This document shows positions 1 to 10,567 of a stretch of 64,000 bases of DNA, in pieces. Source of the DNA: Mesostigma viride (taxonomy: Eukaryota > Streptophyta > Mesostigmatophyceae > Mesostigmatales > Mesostigmataceae); the NCBI GenBank assembly GCA_009746045.1, contig RPFO01000026.1, forward strand, positions 549,849-613,848. The letters run 5' to 3'. Within the stretch, counting starts at the first letter, position 1, and each line of letters starts with the position of its first letter. The notes beneath the pieces were generated by a model. That model made no database searches and was not told the DNA's origin. It saw only the letters and a program-made list of their open reading frames with translations. A program made the translations under genes and the position numbers.

Positions 1-924
1 GGGGGGACGTGCAGCAGACAAGCTCATCTAGCAGTGAGGATAGTGAGGTTTCTCTCACCCCTACCTTTGAGCAATGGGAAGCAGCTAGGGCACGCAAGAG
101 GCAGGCACAGAGTCAGGGTGTGCAGGGGGGCATGGACATGTCATCTTCACCAACACATGTTGTGCAGGCACCTAACCCCCCAGTGCAGCCAGCCACGCGT
201 AGCAGGCCCTCACAGGTCTCACCTAGCATCCCAAACACTGCCAATGCTGCTACATCCCCAGGCAGGTCTTCTTCTCCCTCTCCCTCTTCACCATCTCAGG
301 ATTGGCCAGTCTATAACGAGCATAGGCCAATTGACAGGATTATGGTGAGGGGGCTGCCAGAGGGGTATACTAGGCAGCAGGGTGCTCAGCTTCTTCTCTC
401 TCTCAAGCTCGCTAGGGAGGAGCTGAATATCAAGAACTGGTTTGGGGCACTCATGCAGGGTGATTTCTTCCACCAATCCAATCCCTCCATCCAGCACTTG
501 GTATCCATATATCAGCAAAGGTATCCCAGGTGGCAGGACACACAGGGTAGGGAGCCATGGGAGAATTTTCTGCGTGATCTGCATGACCTGCTGTCTGCTC
601 CCACCACTGTTGACATGTACTCTGCGTTTAACTGGGTGAAAACTTATAAGGTAGAAACTCAGAACTATGTAGCAGAGATCAAGAAATGGGAACTTGCAGT
701 GAAGGCCCACCCCGAGGTTAGCAAGCTAGATCACAAGTGGCTTGTTCATTCCCTGCTCGAGAAGCTTAACCTTGATTGACAAACACAAGGAGCACCTGGC
801 GCACCTGGAGGTGCTCTGCCACAAGTGCCTGGGACCGCCTCACGGGGACCCCGCCAAGTGCACCAAGGAGCCGTGGCAGACTCCTCAATGTAAGTCCTCA
901 CACCCTCACACGTGTCATGATTAG
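1..924 (+). CDS. Gag of element A, partial and frame-shifted
   Basis: Nucleocapsid/capsid protein of the retrotransposon, open at the left window edge. The first 250 residues (frame 3, to a TGA at 777-779) are Ser/Pro-rich and then become a helical capsid-like region rich in Trp and Tyr. The frame continues as frame 1, where a zinc knuckle CHKCLGPPHGDPAKC (CX2CX4HX5C, one residue longer than the usual CX2CX4HX4C) lies at about 819-863. Going from one frame to the other needs a +1 step around CTTGATTGAC at about 769-779. That could be a one-base lesion or a slippage site; the related Gag of element B has no such break, which favours a lesion. Frame 1 ends at TAG 922-924, in frame with Pol downstream. 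Confidence 0.75.
922..924 (+). promoter_or_regulatory. In-frame stop codon between Gag and Pol of element A
   Basis: TAG closes the zinc-knuckle frame. The same frame is open for the next 21 codons to the first ATG of Pol at 988 and on to 4354. Element B has the same layout with TGA, so stop-codon readthrough is a reasonable hypothesis for making Gag-Pol. A competing reading is a 64-nt intron (890-953, GTAAGT to TCCAG) that would remove this stop but would also shift the frame away from Pol. Confidence 0.55.
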
Positions 925-3900
925 TCGTGTCCCCTACACCACCCAATATCCAGCTCCACTGCCCAGGCAGGGACACAGGATGGGAGGATGTTGACAGGAT
1001 GTCAAGTTAATTCTGTTACCTCTCACTCTCCACCTTCATGCTCAGCTGTCAAGGCTGTAAGCAAGGTTGGCAAAGTGCTGAAGTATTACACAGAAACCTC
1101 TGACAGTGAACCCAGGTTCACCTCCTTGATACCCAAGGTGTCCAGGGTCATGACCCAAGCTCTTAGTAACATCAGTTATGAGGAGCTGGCATTGCAACTG
1201 CACTTACTGTATGGTCATGAGACATGTGCAGAGGTGGTAGCAGCTGCATTGGGAGGTACGGCACTCAGGAAGGCATGTCAGCTGATCAGAAAACACTGTC
1301 AGCACTGCCAAATGTATGCACCTAAACCACCCAAGTGGCATGTAGCTACACCACCTAAGTGCAAGGGCAGAGTGGTCGGGGATGTGTTCCATATTAAGGG
1401 ACAGCCCTATCTGGCTTTAAAGGACGCATGGTCCAGGTACACAGCAATAGAACCTCTCCCTGGTATGGACAAGTCTCAGTTGCACAGAGCTATATTAATA
1501 GCACAAGCCAGGTACTACCCAGTAGAAGCACTGCTGTTAGATCAGCAATTTAGTTGCCTTGCTGGGGCAGAGGGCTGTGAAGCTATAGACCTGGCTGGGC
1601 TAGAAGATCATGAGAGACAAGGTATCATTGAGAGGGCAATTAGGTCTATCAAAACCTTGGTAGCCAAAGAAGGTGAGAACCTGTTAGCTGACAGTGGGTC
1701 ATACGCTGATAGGGCACTGTGGGCTACTAAGATATGCCAGATACTCAATAGACGACCACTCCTGCAGACACCCTATGGTATTATCACACCAGATGGGTTA
1801 CAGGCTGGGATATACCCACCTGAGGTACTAGCTGTGTACAATGCACAGCGTGCCCACGCTGCCAGCAGATTGGCAGCCAAGGATGCCAAGCATCCACGCC
1901 CCTCCTTCAAGGAAGGGGACACAGTTCTCTTCTATAAGGAGTCAGGGCTAGGGAAGGTTGGGACATGGTTAGGCCCAGCCACTATCCTTAAGTTTTCCAG
2001 CACAGGCAAGACTGTGCATGTGAAACACAATGACACTGGGCATGTGCACAAGTGCTCACCTCACAGGATTAAATTGTATTACACTCCACTGTCAGACGTG
2101 GCAGAGGAGGAAGAGCTGATGGTCGACAGCTCAGTACAGTTGCCTGGTATATCTGGAGTACCCAGTGAGTGGTTGTTTGGAACACACACTGGTGAGTGTG
2201 ATAGCCACAACACATGTGCACCCCAGGTCACCCTCAGTGAGCCTAGCCAGCCACAGCAGGTTAGACCACCTGTCAATGAGGGCACTAACCAAGAAGGTGG
2301 TCAGCAAGACAGCACACCTTCAGCGGTACCAGCTCAACCCATACCTACCGTGTCCAAACATGGGCTAGCAGAAGCGGTCCGCATACTGCAAGCAGCGCAT
2401 AGAGCCAAAGCTCACACTGCTGCAGGGTCAGCCAAAGTGAGTAGGGCAGGTCACAGCGACAACAATCCAGCTCTAGTCGCGGTTGACACCCAAGCTCAGG
2501 TTAGCATCATCAGTGCATTGGCTGTACCACACCTAGAGTTAGAGCCTTCCCCTTGGCAACGGGTGGCTGATTTCTCTGGGCAGGCTAGCTTGACTGTTAA
2601 AGGTCAGGTTACCTTAAACATTCTTGGTATCCCCACACCTTTTCAGGTACTGGAAGGATACACAGGAAATGCTTTGTTGGGTGATCCATTTATTTCTTAC
2701 CCAGGTGTCACCATCTCTTGTGATAGGCTTGAGGTACAGGGCCTGGGTGGGGTGTCACTTGATCATTTTCAGGTACCACTCCAGACTTTGGTTGACACAC
2801 AGCCAGCCACTGTCAAATTTGTTGCACCTAAGTATGCACCTGGGCACGAGCCACGTGTGGCAGATTTGGTGCACAGTCAGAAACTGCACCCCAAAGCATT
2901 TGGATTGGGAAAGTATGATGTTGCAAAAATGTCTCCCCTCTCCTATGAACAGATTGTCCAGGACTGTCAAACTCAGGAAGGTTTCACTAAGTGGGTTGAA
3001 GCTTTTAGAAAGGCTATGGATGAATGGGTGGTTCCAGATCCACGTAGTCCCACCCACACACCTCCAGTCACTCCCTTAGAGCGTAAGCCCAACGGGAGCA
3101 AGCACCTAAGACTTAAGTTCGTGTGCAAGCACAAGCAAGCAGCAGATGGCTCTGTCATTTTCCATGCTAGGCCTTGTGTGACTGAGTTTAAGGGATCCAC
3201 TGATTTGACAGAGGCAGATCTGTATACACCTGGCATTCAGCAAACTTCTCTTAAAATTTTGTTGTCTGTTTTTCTAGGGCACATCAATCAAGGTGATGAT
3301 TATGTGTGCAAAGCCACTGACATTAAACGTGCATTTCTGAAAGGCTCACCTGAAATAGCTGAGCAAGTTTGGCATGGGAAGGTGTATGTGGTCAACACAC
3401 CTCAGGTGTGGTCTAAGGATATCCCACAACCATTTCTGAAAGCCAACATAGGAGTGGAAGGTCTGCAATCTGCTCCTAGAATTTTCAGAATGTCAGCTCA
3501 AGCTGTGTTTGAGAAGCTAGGTGCTCGGTATGATGACATAGACCCTTGCTTCTTTGTTGTCCCTCACCCTCATGGCATGATCATGTTTGTGTGGCATGGG
3601 GATGATCAGCTTATTGCTGGGCCTAGGCAGGCTGTGGATGATTTTATTGCCAACGTGTCTAAGTCTTTTGAGATTGGCAAGCAGCTAGAGCTGGGCACCA
3701 TTGCTATTAAGTTCTGTGGCACAATGTTGCAGCTTCAGAAGCAAGCAGATCAGTGGGTCTGTGCAATGTACTCTCCATCAGATTACATGCACAGTTGTAA
3801 GGAGGTGCTGCAGACTAAAATCAAACCTTGTGACTGTCCCACCATTAGGGGCAAGCTGGGGTGGTTGTGTTCTACTTGTGCACCACACCTAGCAGTAGTC

Positions 3901-4532
3901 AGCAGGGTTGATGATGCAGTTCTTATGCAGGTAGGCCACAAGGCTATCAACAAGCTCCTGCAGGCTGGTCCACCCCTTATCTTGCATTCCCTGGAACTCT
4001 TTAAGCCCATTCACATTCAGGCTATAATGGACAGTTCCATGGAATCACGGCAGATTACTCAACTGCAGGCTAGGGAGGCTGGCTTATTTTTTGTACAAAA
4101 TGCTGACAACCCATGTCACTCATCTCATGGTATAGCAGGCTACATAGGCGTAAAGCTGTTAGTAGCAATGCTGCTGAGTGCAGGGCAGTTGTGTCAGCTG
4201 TGCTACATGCCAGGTATCTCAATCATGTCCTGGTTTGGTTACAGAAGCAAGCAGGCAGTCAGGCTGGGGTGGTGGCTCACTTGCACACCGACAGTCAATC
4301 TCTCCTCAGTTTCCTTGACAACCCTTATGCTGTGCATACTGATTTGGACTGGGTGATCCTGAAACAGGAGTGCACCTACTGGGAGTCTACCAATCATGTG
4401 CCGGACAAGGCCAACGCCGCGGATGCGTTGACCAAGGTGCCCCAGCTAGCACCTGAGCAGTACCAACTGCTCTATCACATGATGAACCCCTACGGCAAGC
4501 AGGCCAGCCTGCCCCCGCCGGTAGACACCTAG
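925..4532 (+). CDS. Pol polyprotein of element A: IN-PR-RT-RH, frame-shifted in RNase H
   Basis: Reverse-transcription and integration polyprotein; the first ATG is at 988. In order it shows the following. An integrase HHCC zinc region (LLYGH at about 1205, then CQHC at about 1300). An integrase core with acidic residues in GDVFHI, LLLDQQF and GIIERAIRS (about 1380-1650). An SH3-like tail with WLGPATIL (about 1965). A long acidic/Gln-rich linker. A retropepsin-like domain with VDTQAQVSII and ALLGDPF (about 2455-2735). A Copia-type RT with TDIKRAFLKG, GLQSAPRIF and the catalytic box WHGDDQLIAG (about 3100-3740). RNase H with MDSSMES (about 4028) and, after a frame change near 4105-4118, SSNAAECRA and DALTK up to 4532. 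Canonical Copia elements place the protease before the integrase. The frame break makes this copy probably inactive. Confidence 0.85.
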
Positions 4533-6137
4533 TCCACCCCTCCCCAGGGAGGGTGGCTAGTCTCCCCACCCCTACTATGGGGCAACCCCTGTCAGGGGGT
4601 AGGGGTACCCAGACCCAGGCCCAGGCCACGGGGTGTCTTATCATCAGCACTAGCTCCTGGGGAGGAGCTGAACCTGTATGCCTTGTAAGCCCTGTTTTAT
4701 GGTGAATAAATGGAGTCTCTTTGACCTCGTCTCTCTCATGAATTTCGTTAGCTCGTCTCTTGGGAGGTGAGCTGTCAATCCTTCACAAGTGTGTCATTGT
4801 GTCAGTCATGGTGACAGTACTTGTACATGGCATTGTTATGTGGCTGGGTCATGTTCATGGTTACCTTGTACATGTGCATGTGCATGTGCATGTAACGTGT
4901 GACAGTCTTAGTCCTGTGACCGTGCCTGTTGTGTCTTATGCCGCCATCTGGTCCCAGGACCTGTGGTAGGGTGATGGGCAGTCCACCCATTCGCCATGTG
5001 CAAATCAAGTGGAGAACCAGTTCCCCCTTGTCAGTTGCCTGTGCTTACCACCATGTGGCACTCACAGGTATCTGGCTGCTCTGGCCCAGGTCAGCAGTGG
5101 CAAAACATCAGGTCCTAAGCACCTGGGGAAGACCTCTGGTTTCACTAGAGTCATCCCATTGGTTTTTGGGAAGTGGATGTTGCATGGGGTTCCATCCACA
5201 AGTGGCAATCAAGCCCCCCTTTTTCTACCATCTGCAGTGACAGATGCCAGGGAAATGACGACAATTCGCTCCTTCAAAGATGGAAACTGGGCACTCCTTA
5301 TATGCTGTGACATGTGACTTGCATGACGTCCTGTGTGACGAATGGCCGCAGTACCTCATTTATGTTTTCCCCACTATTGAGGGGGAGGAACCCCCGTAGT
5401 GCTTGGCAGGGTTAAATCAGCAGTCAGCATCAGTATAGTCCGTTTCTGGGGCCCTTCTCTAATCCAGTTGTGACTGTATGGGCTCTGGTTGCCTTGCAAC
5501 GGTTGGTAGGTCAGACTTGGAGCATGTTCCAATCTGAAAGAAAACATAATGGGAGTTAGCTGAGATACCTCGAGGCTGACTTGTGGCCGGAGCCACACAG
5601 GGGAACATACAGTGTGACCGGAGTTATTCTGGCGGAGACAGAATAACGGTGCCGAGCGCCGGTTGTGGCGCGACGCACACACGTGTACGCAAGTTACGTA
5701 GCTAGCAACTAGTCTAGTGGACGTTGTGCGTAGTAACGTTGCTCCAGGTCTAGAAGCCTCTAGAACCTGGACACGTGGCGGACAAGTGAGCGTAGTCCAG
5801 TTGTCCTAGGGATCTCGTGTGAGTGATGTGTCCACGACATATAATGTGTGCCCACATATGGAGTGAATAATGACAAGGAACGCCCGATCCCTGGCGTTGC
5901 TGCAGCCATCATTCTCACACTGAGTCCCCAACGTCTCCGACGTACATATATATATCTAACTATGCAGTGGGCCAGGTTTGGGATCGCCACCTTGCATGTA
6001 TGCCCTGGAACACACCCGATAGAGGTGGGCCACGGGGGCCATTCTGACATCCAAAATCACACATCCCAACCCCAAACCCTAACCTATTTTAAACCCTAAG
6101 CACAGCCCGGCCCTTATGCATGTACATGTCCACGGTA
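4533..6137. other. Non-coding stretch between element A and the transposase-like gene
   Basis: No supportable gene. It contains the probable 3' end of element A (to roughly 4.75 kb), a short GTGCAT/ACATGTGCATG run at about 4860-4895, and A/T-rich unique sequence towards 6.1 kb. I looked for terminal inverted repeats belonging to the transposase-like gene and found none I could defend. Confidence 0.5.
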
Positions 6138-7072
6138 CTAACTCGGCTGGAAGCTTGCGTTGCACATGAAAATAGCAGCAGGCTGGTAATAATCCTTACA
6201 TTTCAGCAGCAACCATTTGTCAGCATCTAGGATATGGCGGGCGTTGACGCTTCTCATCAGGTCCCCAATCATGCCGTGATCCCTCTCAAACGCATGGCCG
6301 TCCATATCCCAGAGCCTGCCCACGTCCTTGGTCTGGTGCGCCACATGGAGCCCCATATGACAGTTGGCTGTGGCAGCGTTGTGGCCTCGCTCGTTTGCAG
6401 TCTTCCCCCTCTGTGCAACCACGCCAGCATTGGCGTACTTTCCACGAGGCCATAGGGCATTGAAACGTTTCAGGAACTGGCGATACACCTTGTCGGCATT
6501 GTCAGCATGCGTCGGGGAAGTGTACTCGCTCAGTACCATCTCCGTCCACTGCGATGAAAGCAAACATGAGCAGCATTACATTGAAAGCACGTTTCCAGCC
6601 AGTCACGTTTACAATGCGATTATCATATATATTTTTGACTCATGGGGCTTGTAGATAAAAACCTAAAACAGCTCACACATCATGAAGTGACATGTCTATG
6701 CAAGTGCACATGATGTAGCATACGGGGAATGTTAGGTTGGCAAGGTCTTACCACGCAAAGGTCCCGCACCATTTGAGCAGTGCCTCGAACGCGCTGGGGA
6801 GGCCGTGCGTTAGGTTCTTTGGCAGACTCCCGCACTCGAAGAATCCATTCCATGGCATGTGGTACCATCGGCAGGCACTGCAGGAACTGCATGGCCTTGA
6901 AGAAAGGGTATCGGGTGAACGGGTTCTTGGGCAATGCGGCCCTTCCGCTGGTGGTGGGCCACGCTCTCGCATATGCATCACATTCCCGGATCTCATCGGA
7001 TTTCAGGAGCCGGGTGCAGATGAAAATGAACACGGTTTTGATGATCCCCAAGCACAGCAAGTGAAAGATCTC
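6138..7072 (-). pseudogene. Transposase-like gene, 3' part (end of exon 2 and exon 3)
   Basis: Carboxy-terminal part of a gene whose 5' part lies at 19199-21437. Exon 2 continues from the insertion site (7072) to 6752, ending at donor GTG|GTAAGACC. The intron is 6751-6549, and exon 3 runs from 6548 (acceptor CGCAG) to a TAG at 6138-6140 with the phase preserved. Exon 2 encodes FRRFPIEIFHLLCLGIIK across the insertion junctions, resembling the D/E..H..LGI segment of large cut-and-paste transposases. Exon 3 encodes HMGLHVAHQTKDVG followed by FERDHG, a spacing seen near the last acidic residue of such enzymes. The family (CACTA, Plavaka or KDZ-like) is inferred from pattern only. The reading frame is uninterrupted when the two retrotransposons and the duplicated target sites are ignored, so the gene was intact until recently. 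Confidence 0.6.
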
Positions 7073-7606
7073 TGTCAGAATGTAAGACAGGTGGCAGGCT
7101 TAAAGATCGAATAATGCTTTACTGATTTTATATATTGACTTTGAGTCGGCGTACAAACGGGTAGCCATGACAATTGCAGGGGCAACATTAAGTGGAAAAA
7201 CACACTGTCGCAGTATCCGTCGATCTGGAAATAATCTACGGTATAAGTTAAAGTGCATCCAGCCGCCACACACAAGTGGGTGGCTTACACCAACACTAAA
7301 ATGATGCGTCAGATCACTAGTATGCAAGTACAAGGACATTGCGCCTCCAGGGCAGCACTTAGTGAACATAGGGTCGGCGCGTAGCGCGGAGCCAGGCAAA
7401 TTTTGTCAGACGGCTACAGTACCACTGGCTACAGTACCACTGGTTACAGTACCACTAGGGTACGGATGTCAGCTAGCTAATATATTTAGCTAACTAATAT
7501 ATTTAGTAGAATGTAGAAGAAAGTAGTCATATAAGTTCCGGTATACCCGAAACTAGCACACTCAATAAAAAAAAAACTGTCAGGCATATTGGGGCATATC
7601 CTGACA
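7073..7606 (-). repeat. 3' LTR of the gag-only element
   Basis: Direct copy of 9382-9915, 534 bp, bounded by TGTCAG and CTGACA. It includes three tandem CTACAGTACCACTGG-like 15-mers (about 7414-7457) and an A-run before its right end. Confidence 0.95.
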
Positions 7607-7614
7607 CCCCCCTT
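7607..7614 (-). promoter_or_regulatory. Polypurine tract of the gag-only element
   Basis: Read on the minus strand, AAGGGGGG directly abuts the 3' LTR start, the position expected for the plus-strand primer of an LTR retrotransposon. Confidence 0.8.
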
Positions 7615-8173
7615 GCATACAATGTGCCTGTTCCCCCCTTGCTCAGAGAAACCTATAGCTAGTGAGGGTATAGCCGGGTACACTCCCATGGCACCCCCCT
7701 TACACGGCTATCTGGTTGGAGCTGAGAGGAGACTTGATGACTGTAGCCCCCAGGTGTCCCTGGGAGTGCGCCACAGTGGCTGTCGCTTGGAGAATGCTGG
7801 TGACCCTAGAAAAAACTTGGTTGTGGCTGCTGTTGCTGGTAAAATGCTGGGACCCTGGAAAGACATCCGGTGGCCCCCAGGTGTCCCTGGGAGTGCGCCA
7901 CAGGAGAAAAGAACACAGGTTGACTGGTTGATGCTGGTACTGCAGTACTGGTCACTGCTGGCTGCTGGCATGAAGACCTGCACCTGGCACGTCTGGCAGG
8001 GTGGGCGACTAGCCGCTAGCAATGCAGGAGGGCCAGAGGACGGGTTGGGGGGGCTGGCTGCTGTCGCCTGCTGCAGTGCAGGTTGAAAAGCTCCAGGGCC
8101 CACGTCTGGTGCTAGCTGGGCCCAGCTGGCTGCTACCCCTTGTGCCCTGTCCCGGGGGAGCTGGATAAGGCGT

Positions 8174-9067
8174 TTAGAAGCAGAAACCGGGGGGGAGGTC
8201 GTGGGCCTCGTGGGAGGGCGCCGGTGGGGTGTCGGTGGTGTGGTGGGCGGCGGGCCCGCCGGTGTTGCCGCGAGTGTTCCGTAGGTGAGGATACTTCCAC
8301 CAGCAGGTGGGCTCCTGATGAGAGGTGCGACCGCAGTGGGTGCAGCTGGGCCGCTGGGTCCCGCCATTGTGACCGCCACGCCCCCTGCCACGGCCGGTGC
8401 CACGGCCACCGCGTCCAGAGTGGGAGGTATGATACACCCCGGTGGCCTCCGCGGAATCTTTGTTACCGTGCACAAGGTCCCAGGCCTTAAGAAGTGCCGC
8501 CTTAGTTTCCTGTAGGGTGATACCGTCCCCAAGGTTCAATTGGGCAAGGGACGGAAGCAACTCCTCGGTCACGCCGGCGAGCAGATTCTCGGCCAGATCC
8601 TCGGGTGCCATTTTGGCGCCGGTGGCAATCAGGTCGTTATAAGTTAATTCCCCGTCGGTTATATATTGCCGCATTGTAACGCCGGGTTCCAGCTTCATTC
8701 GATTTAGCTTGCGGCGTAGTGCTCGCCGGTTGCTCATCTGCAGCTTGAGATGCTCATATTCTTCACAGATGCGATGATATGCCACGCTGCCAGTTTTCTG
8801 AGTAACACTGTTTGCCACTTTGAGTGCCGGTCCAACGAGGCACTGACAAAGGGCCGCAAAAAGAATCAGGTCGCGTTCCTCATTGACCTCGGTGCCAAGC
8901 AGGACAGACAGCATCCCGAATGCTGTCACTACGGCCAGAAAAGGAATCTTGGTGTTATCCCACTTTACTGGGTCGAGGCCGTCGAACTGTGTAATATTTT
9001 TGCAGGCCTGTAGAATGTTGAGATCTTTTGTCGCTTTCGTAGCTGCTGCTGTCGCGGCTGCGGACAT
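8174..9067 (-). CDS. Gag protein of the gag-only element
   Basis: Copia-type Gag of 297 residues from an ATG at 9067 to a stop at 8174. A helical capsid-like region (about residues 20-190) carries the LKLQMSNRRALRRKLNRMKL and EDLAENLLAGVTEELLPSL patterns typical of the UBN2/Copia Gag family. A Gly/Arg-rich linker (about 215-237) then leads to a zinc knuckle CTHCGRTSHQEPTC (CX2CX4HX4C). It would form the particle and bind RNA. The frame is intact, which fits selection or a recent origin. Downstream to the 3' LTR (about 570 bp) no Pol motif is seen; a Pro/Ala-rich open frame there (7708-8532) overlaps gag and looks like a compositional shadow. A 30-bp segment recurs at about 7747 and 7874. Confidence 0.88.
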   Translation of the reverse strand: MSAAATAAATKATKDLNILQACKNITQFDGLDPVKWDNTKIPFLAVVTAFGMLSVLLGTEVNEERDLILFAALCQCLVGPALKVANSVTQKTGSVAYHRICEEYEHLKLQMSNRRALRRKLNRMKLEPGVTMRQYITDGELTYNDLIATGAKMAPEDLAENLLAGVTEELLPSLAQLNLGDGITLQETKAALLKAWDLVHGNKDSAEATGVYHTSHSGRGGRGTGRGRGRGGHNGGTQRPSCTHCGRTSHQEPTCWWKYPHLRNTRGNTGGPAAHHTTDTPPAPSHEAHDLPPGFCF

Positions 9068-9363
9068 GATTGTCTCGGCAAGGTTAAAATCTGGTCACAA
9101 CCGAGTCTCGGCAAGGTGAAAATCTGGAGACAGCCGAGAAAGCCGGAGACGCTCAATCCGTAATGGTAAAGATTAAGACTAATATGCGACGATGGTTTAG
9201 AACAGCAAATACGAGGTAGAGACGATCGTCTAAATACTGGAGTTCTTGAATTTCGATACAGGGAAGCCCGTCTAGGATATGCACGACTGGCATAAAGTGC
9301 CGACGTCGGATTCAGGGAGTCAATTTGCCCGATAAATCGGACCAGTTTCAGCAATTTAGTAGG

Positions 9364-9381
9364 CCACCCCGCTCGATACCA
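9364..9381 (-). promoter_or_regulatory. Primer-binding site of the gag-only element
   Basis: Read on the minus strand, TGGTATCGAGCGGGGTGG begins at the first base after the 5' LTR. TGGTATC is the start of the initiator-tRNA-Met primer site common in plant LTR elements; the match beyond that was not checked against a tRNA. Confidence 0.8.
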
Positions 9382-9915
9382 TGTCAGAATGTAAGACAGG
9401 TGGCAGGCTTAAAGATCGAATAATGCTTTACTGATTTTATATATTGACTTTGAGTCGGCGTACAAACGGGTAGCCATGACAATTGCAGGGGCAACATTAA
9501 GTGGAAAAACACACTGTCGCAGTATCCGTCGATCTGGAAATAATCTACGGTATAAGTTAAAGTGCATCCAGCCGCCACACACAAGTGGGTGGCTTACACC
9601 AACACTAAAATGATGCGTCAGATCACTAGTATGCAAGTACAAGGACATTGCGCCTCCAGGGCAGCACTTAGTGAACATAGGGTCGGCGCGTAGCGCGGAG
9701 CCAGGCAAATTTTGTCAGACGGCTACAGTACCACTGGCTACAGTACCACTGGTTACAGTACCACTAGGGTACGGATGTCAGCTAGCTAATATATTTAGCT
9801 AACTAATATATTTAGTAGAATGTAGAAGAAAGTAGTCATATAAGTTCCGGTATACCCGAAACTAGCACACTCAATAAAAAAAAAACTGTCAGGCATATTG
9901 GGGCATATCCTGACA
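9382..9915 (-). repeat. 5' LTR of the gag-only element
   Basis: Same 534-bp sequence as 7073-7606, followed by target duplication ATCTC (9916-9920). Confidence 0.95.
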
Positions 9916-9930
9916 ATCTCAATGGGAAAC

Positions 9931-10547
9931 AGTTGTGAGGGTAAGAATGCCACGAATTCCGCCATGGTTCTTGCAGGAAGTTGCCTTTATTAACAATCAG
10001 GAAACACAGACGTAAGTCACGTCACTTCCAAGACTGCACGCAGCACAGGCGACAGGGTCGCAGTGCCAAGAGAACGTGCACGCAAGAACTGGCGTCCCGG
10101 TGTGACCAAGTCACTCATATAGCTTACTAGGGACGCGTCCAAGTATTCAGCTGCACTGTCACAGCTGAACTGTCAATCAATTGATTACACAGACTCTGGC
10201 ACGCCTTTGGCGCGCAGATCTATCAATTGTCCATACGGCTAGTCCTGTGGACCTATCCGTACACTAGTCAGCATCAATTGTCTCATAGGTCCTGGCGCGC
10301 TACAGCACGCCTACCTATCAATTGACCATCAAGTCCTGTACAAGTCCTGTCAACGTCCTGCGGACTATCAAAGTGACACTTGTACATCCTGTGTCCGTAC
10401 GCGCCCACAGTGGCGCGCCGGGTACTGTCGGCACAGCCTAGGAAACGTCATAACTTTTACGTTCCTTAACCAAATGAGGCGTTCAAGGTGCCGTTGGAAA
10501 GAGCGTAACAATCTCTATCCATCTAACGTAAATCCTTTACGTTAACT
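9931..10547 (-). repeat. 3' LTR of element B
   Basis: A 617-bp direct repeat of 18582-19198; the ends AGTT and AACT are inverted copies of each other. CAATTGATTG/ATCAATTG-type short motifs recur inside. Confidence 0.95.
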
Positions 10548-10567
10548 CCAATCCCTTCTTTTCTTTA
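10548..10567 (-). promoter_or_regulatory. Polypurine tract of element B
   Basis: Minus-strand AAAGAAAAGAAGGGATTGG directly precedes the 3' LTR. Confidence 0.75.

Larger units (their letters stand above)
1..4532 (+). mobile_element. Copia-type LTR retrotransposon A, 5' end outside the window
   Basis: Gag, then Pol with integrase, protease-like, reverse transcriptase and RNase H regions, all on the plus strand. The 5' LTR lies outside the window. I could not define the 3' LTR: after the last stop there are G-rich tracts, then GAATAAATGG and TTGTAAGCC at about 4680-4715, which could belong to a 3' LTR or 3' UTR, but no partner copy is present to prove it. Two frame breaks (near 770 and near 4110) indicate that this copy is not intact. 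The superfamily call rests on the Copia-like RT and RNase H order and motifs. Confidence 0.85.
7073..9915 (-). mobile_element. Gag-only LTR retrotransposon (TR-GAG type), complete
   Basis: A 2843-bp element with two 534-bp LTRs (7073-7606 and 9382-9915) that start TGTCAG and end CTGACA, flanked by the 5-bp target duplication ATCTC (7068-7072 and 9916-9920). It is oriented on the minus strand. A primer-binding site directly follows the 5' LTR, and a polypurine tract directly precedes the 3' LTR. Its only convincing gene is a Gag of 297 residues; no integrase, RT or RNase H is present, so it must borrow these from an autonomous relative. Equal LTR length and no visible LTR differences point to a young insertion. 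Its Gag differs from those of elements A and B. Confidence 0.93.

Noticed and set aside
7708-8532. Second protein of the gag-only element
   Set aside because: Pro/Ala/Thr-rich frame overlapping gag antiphase with no domain; typical of a high-GC shadow frame.
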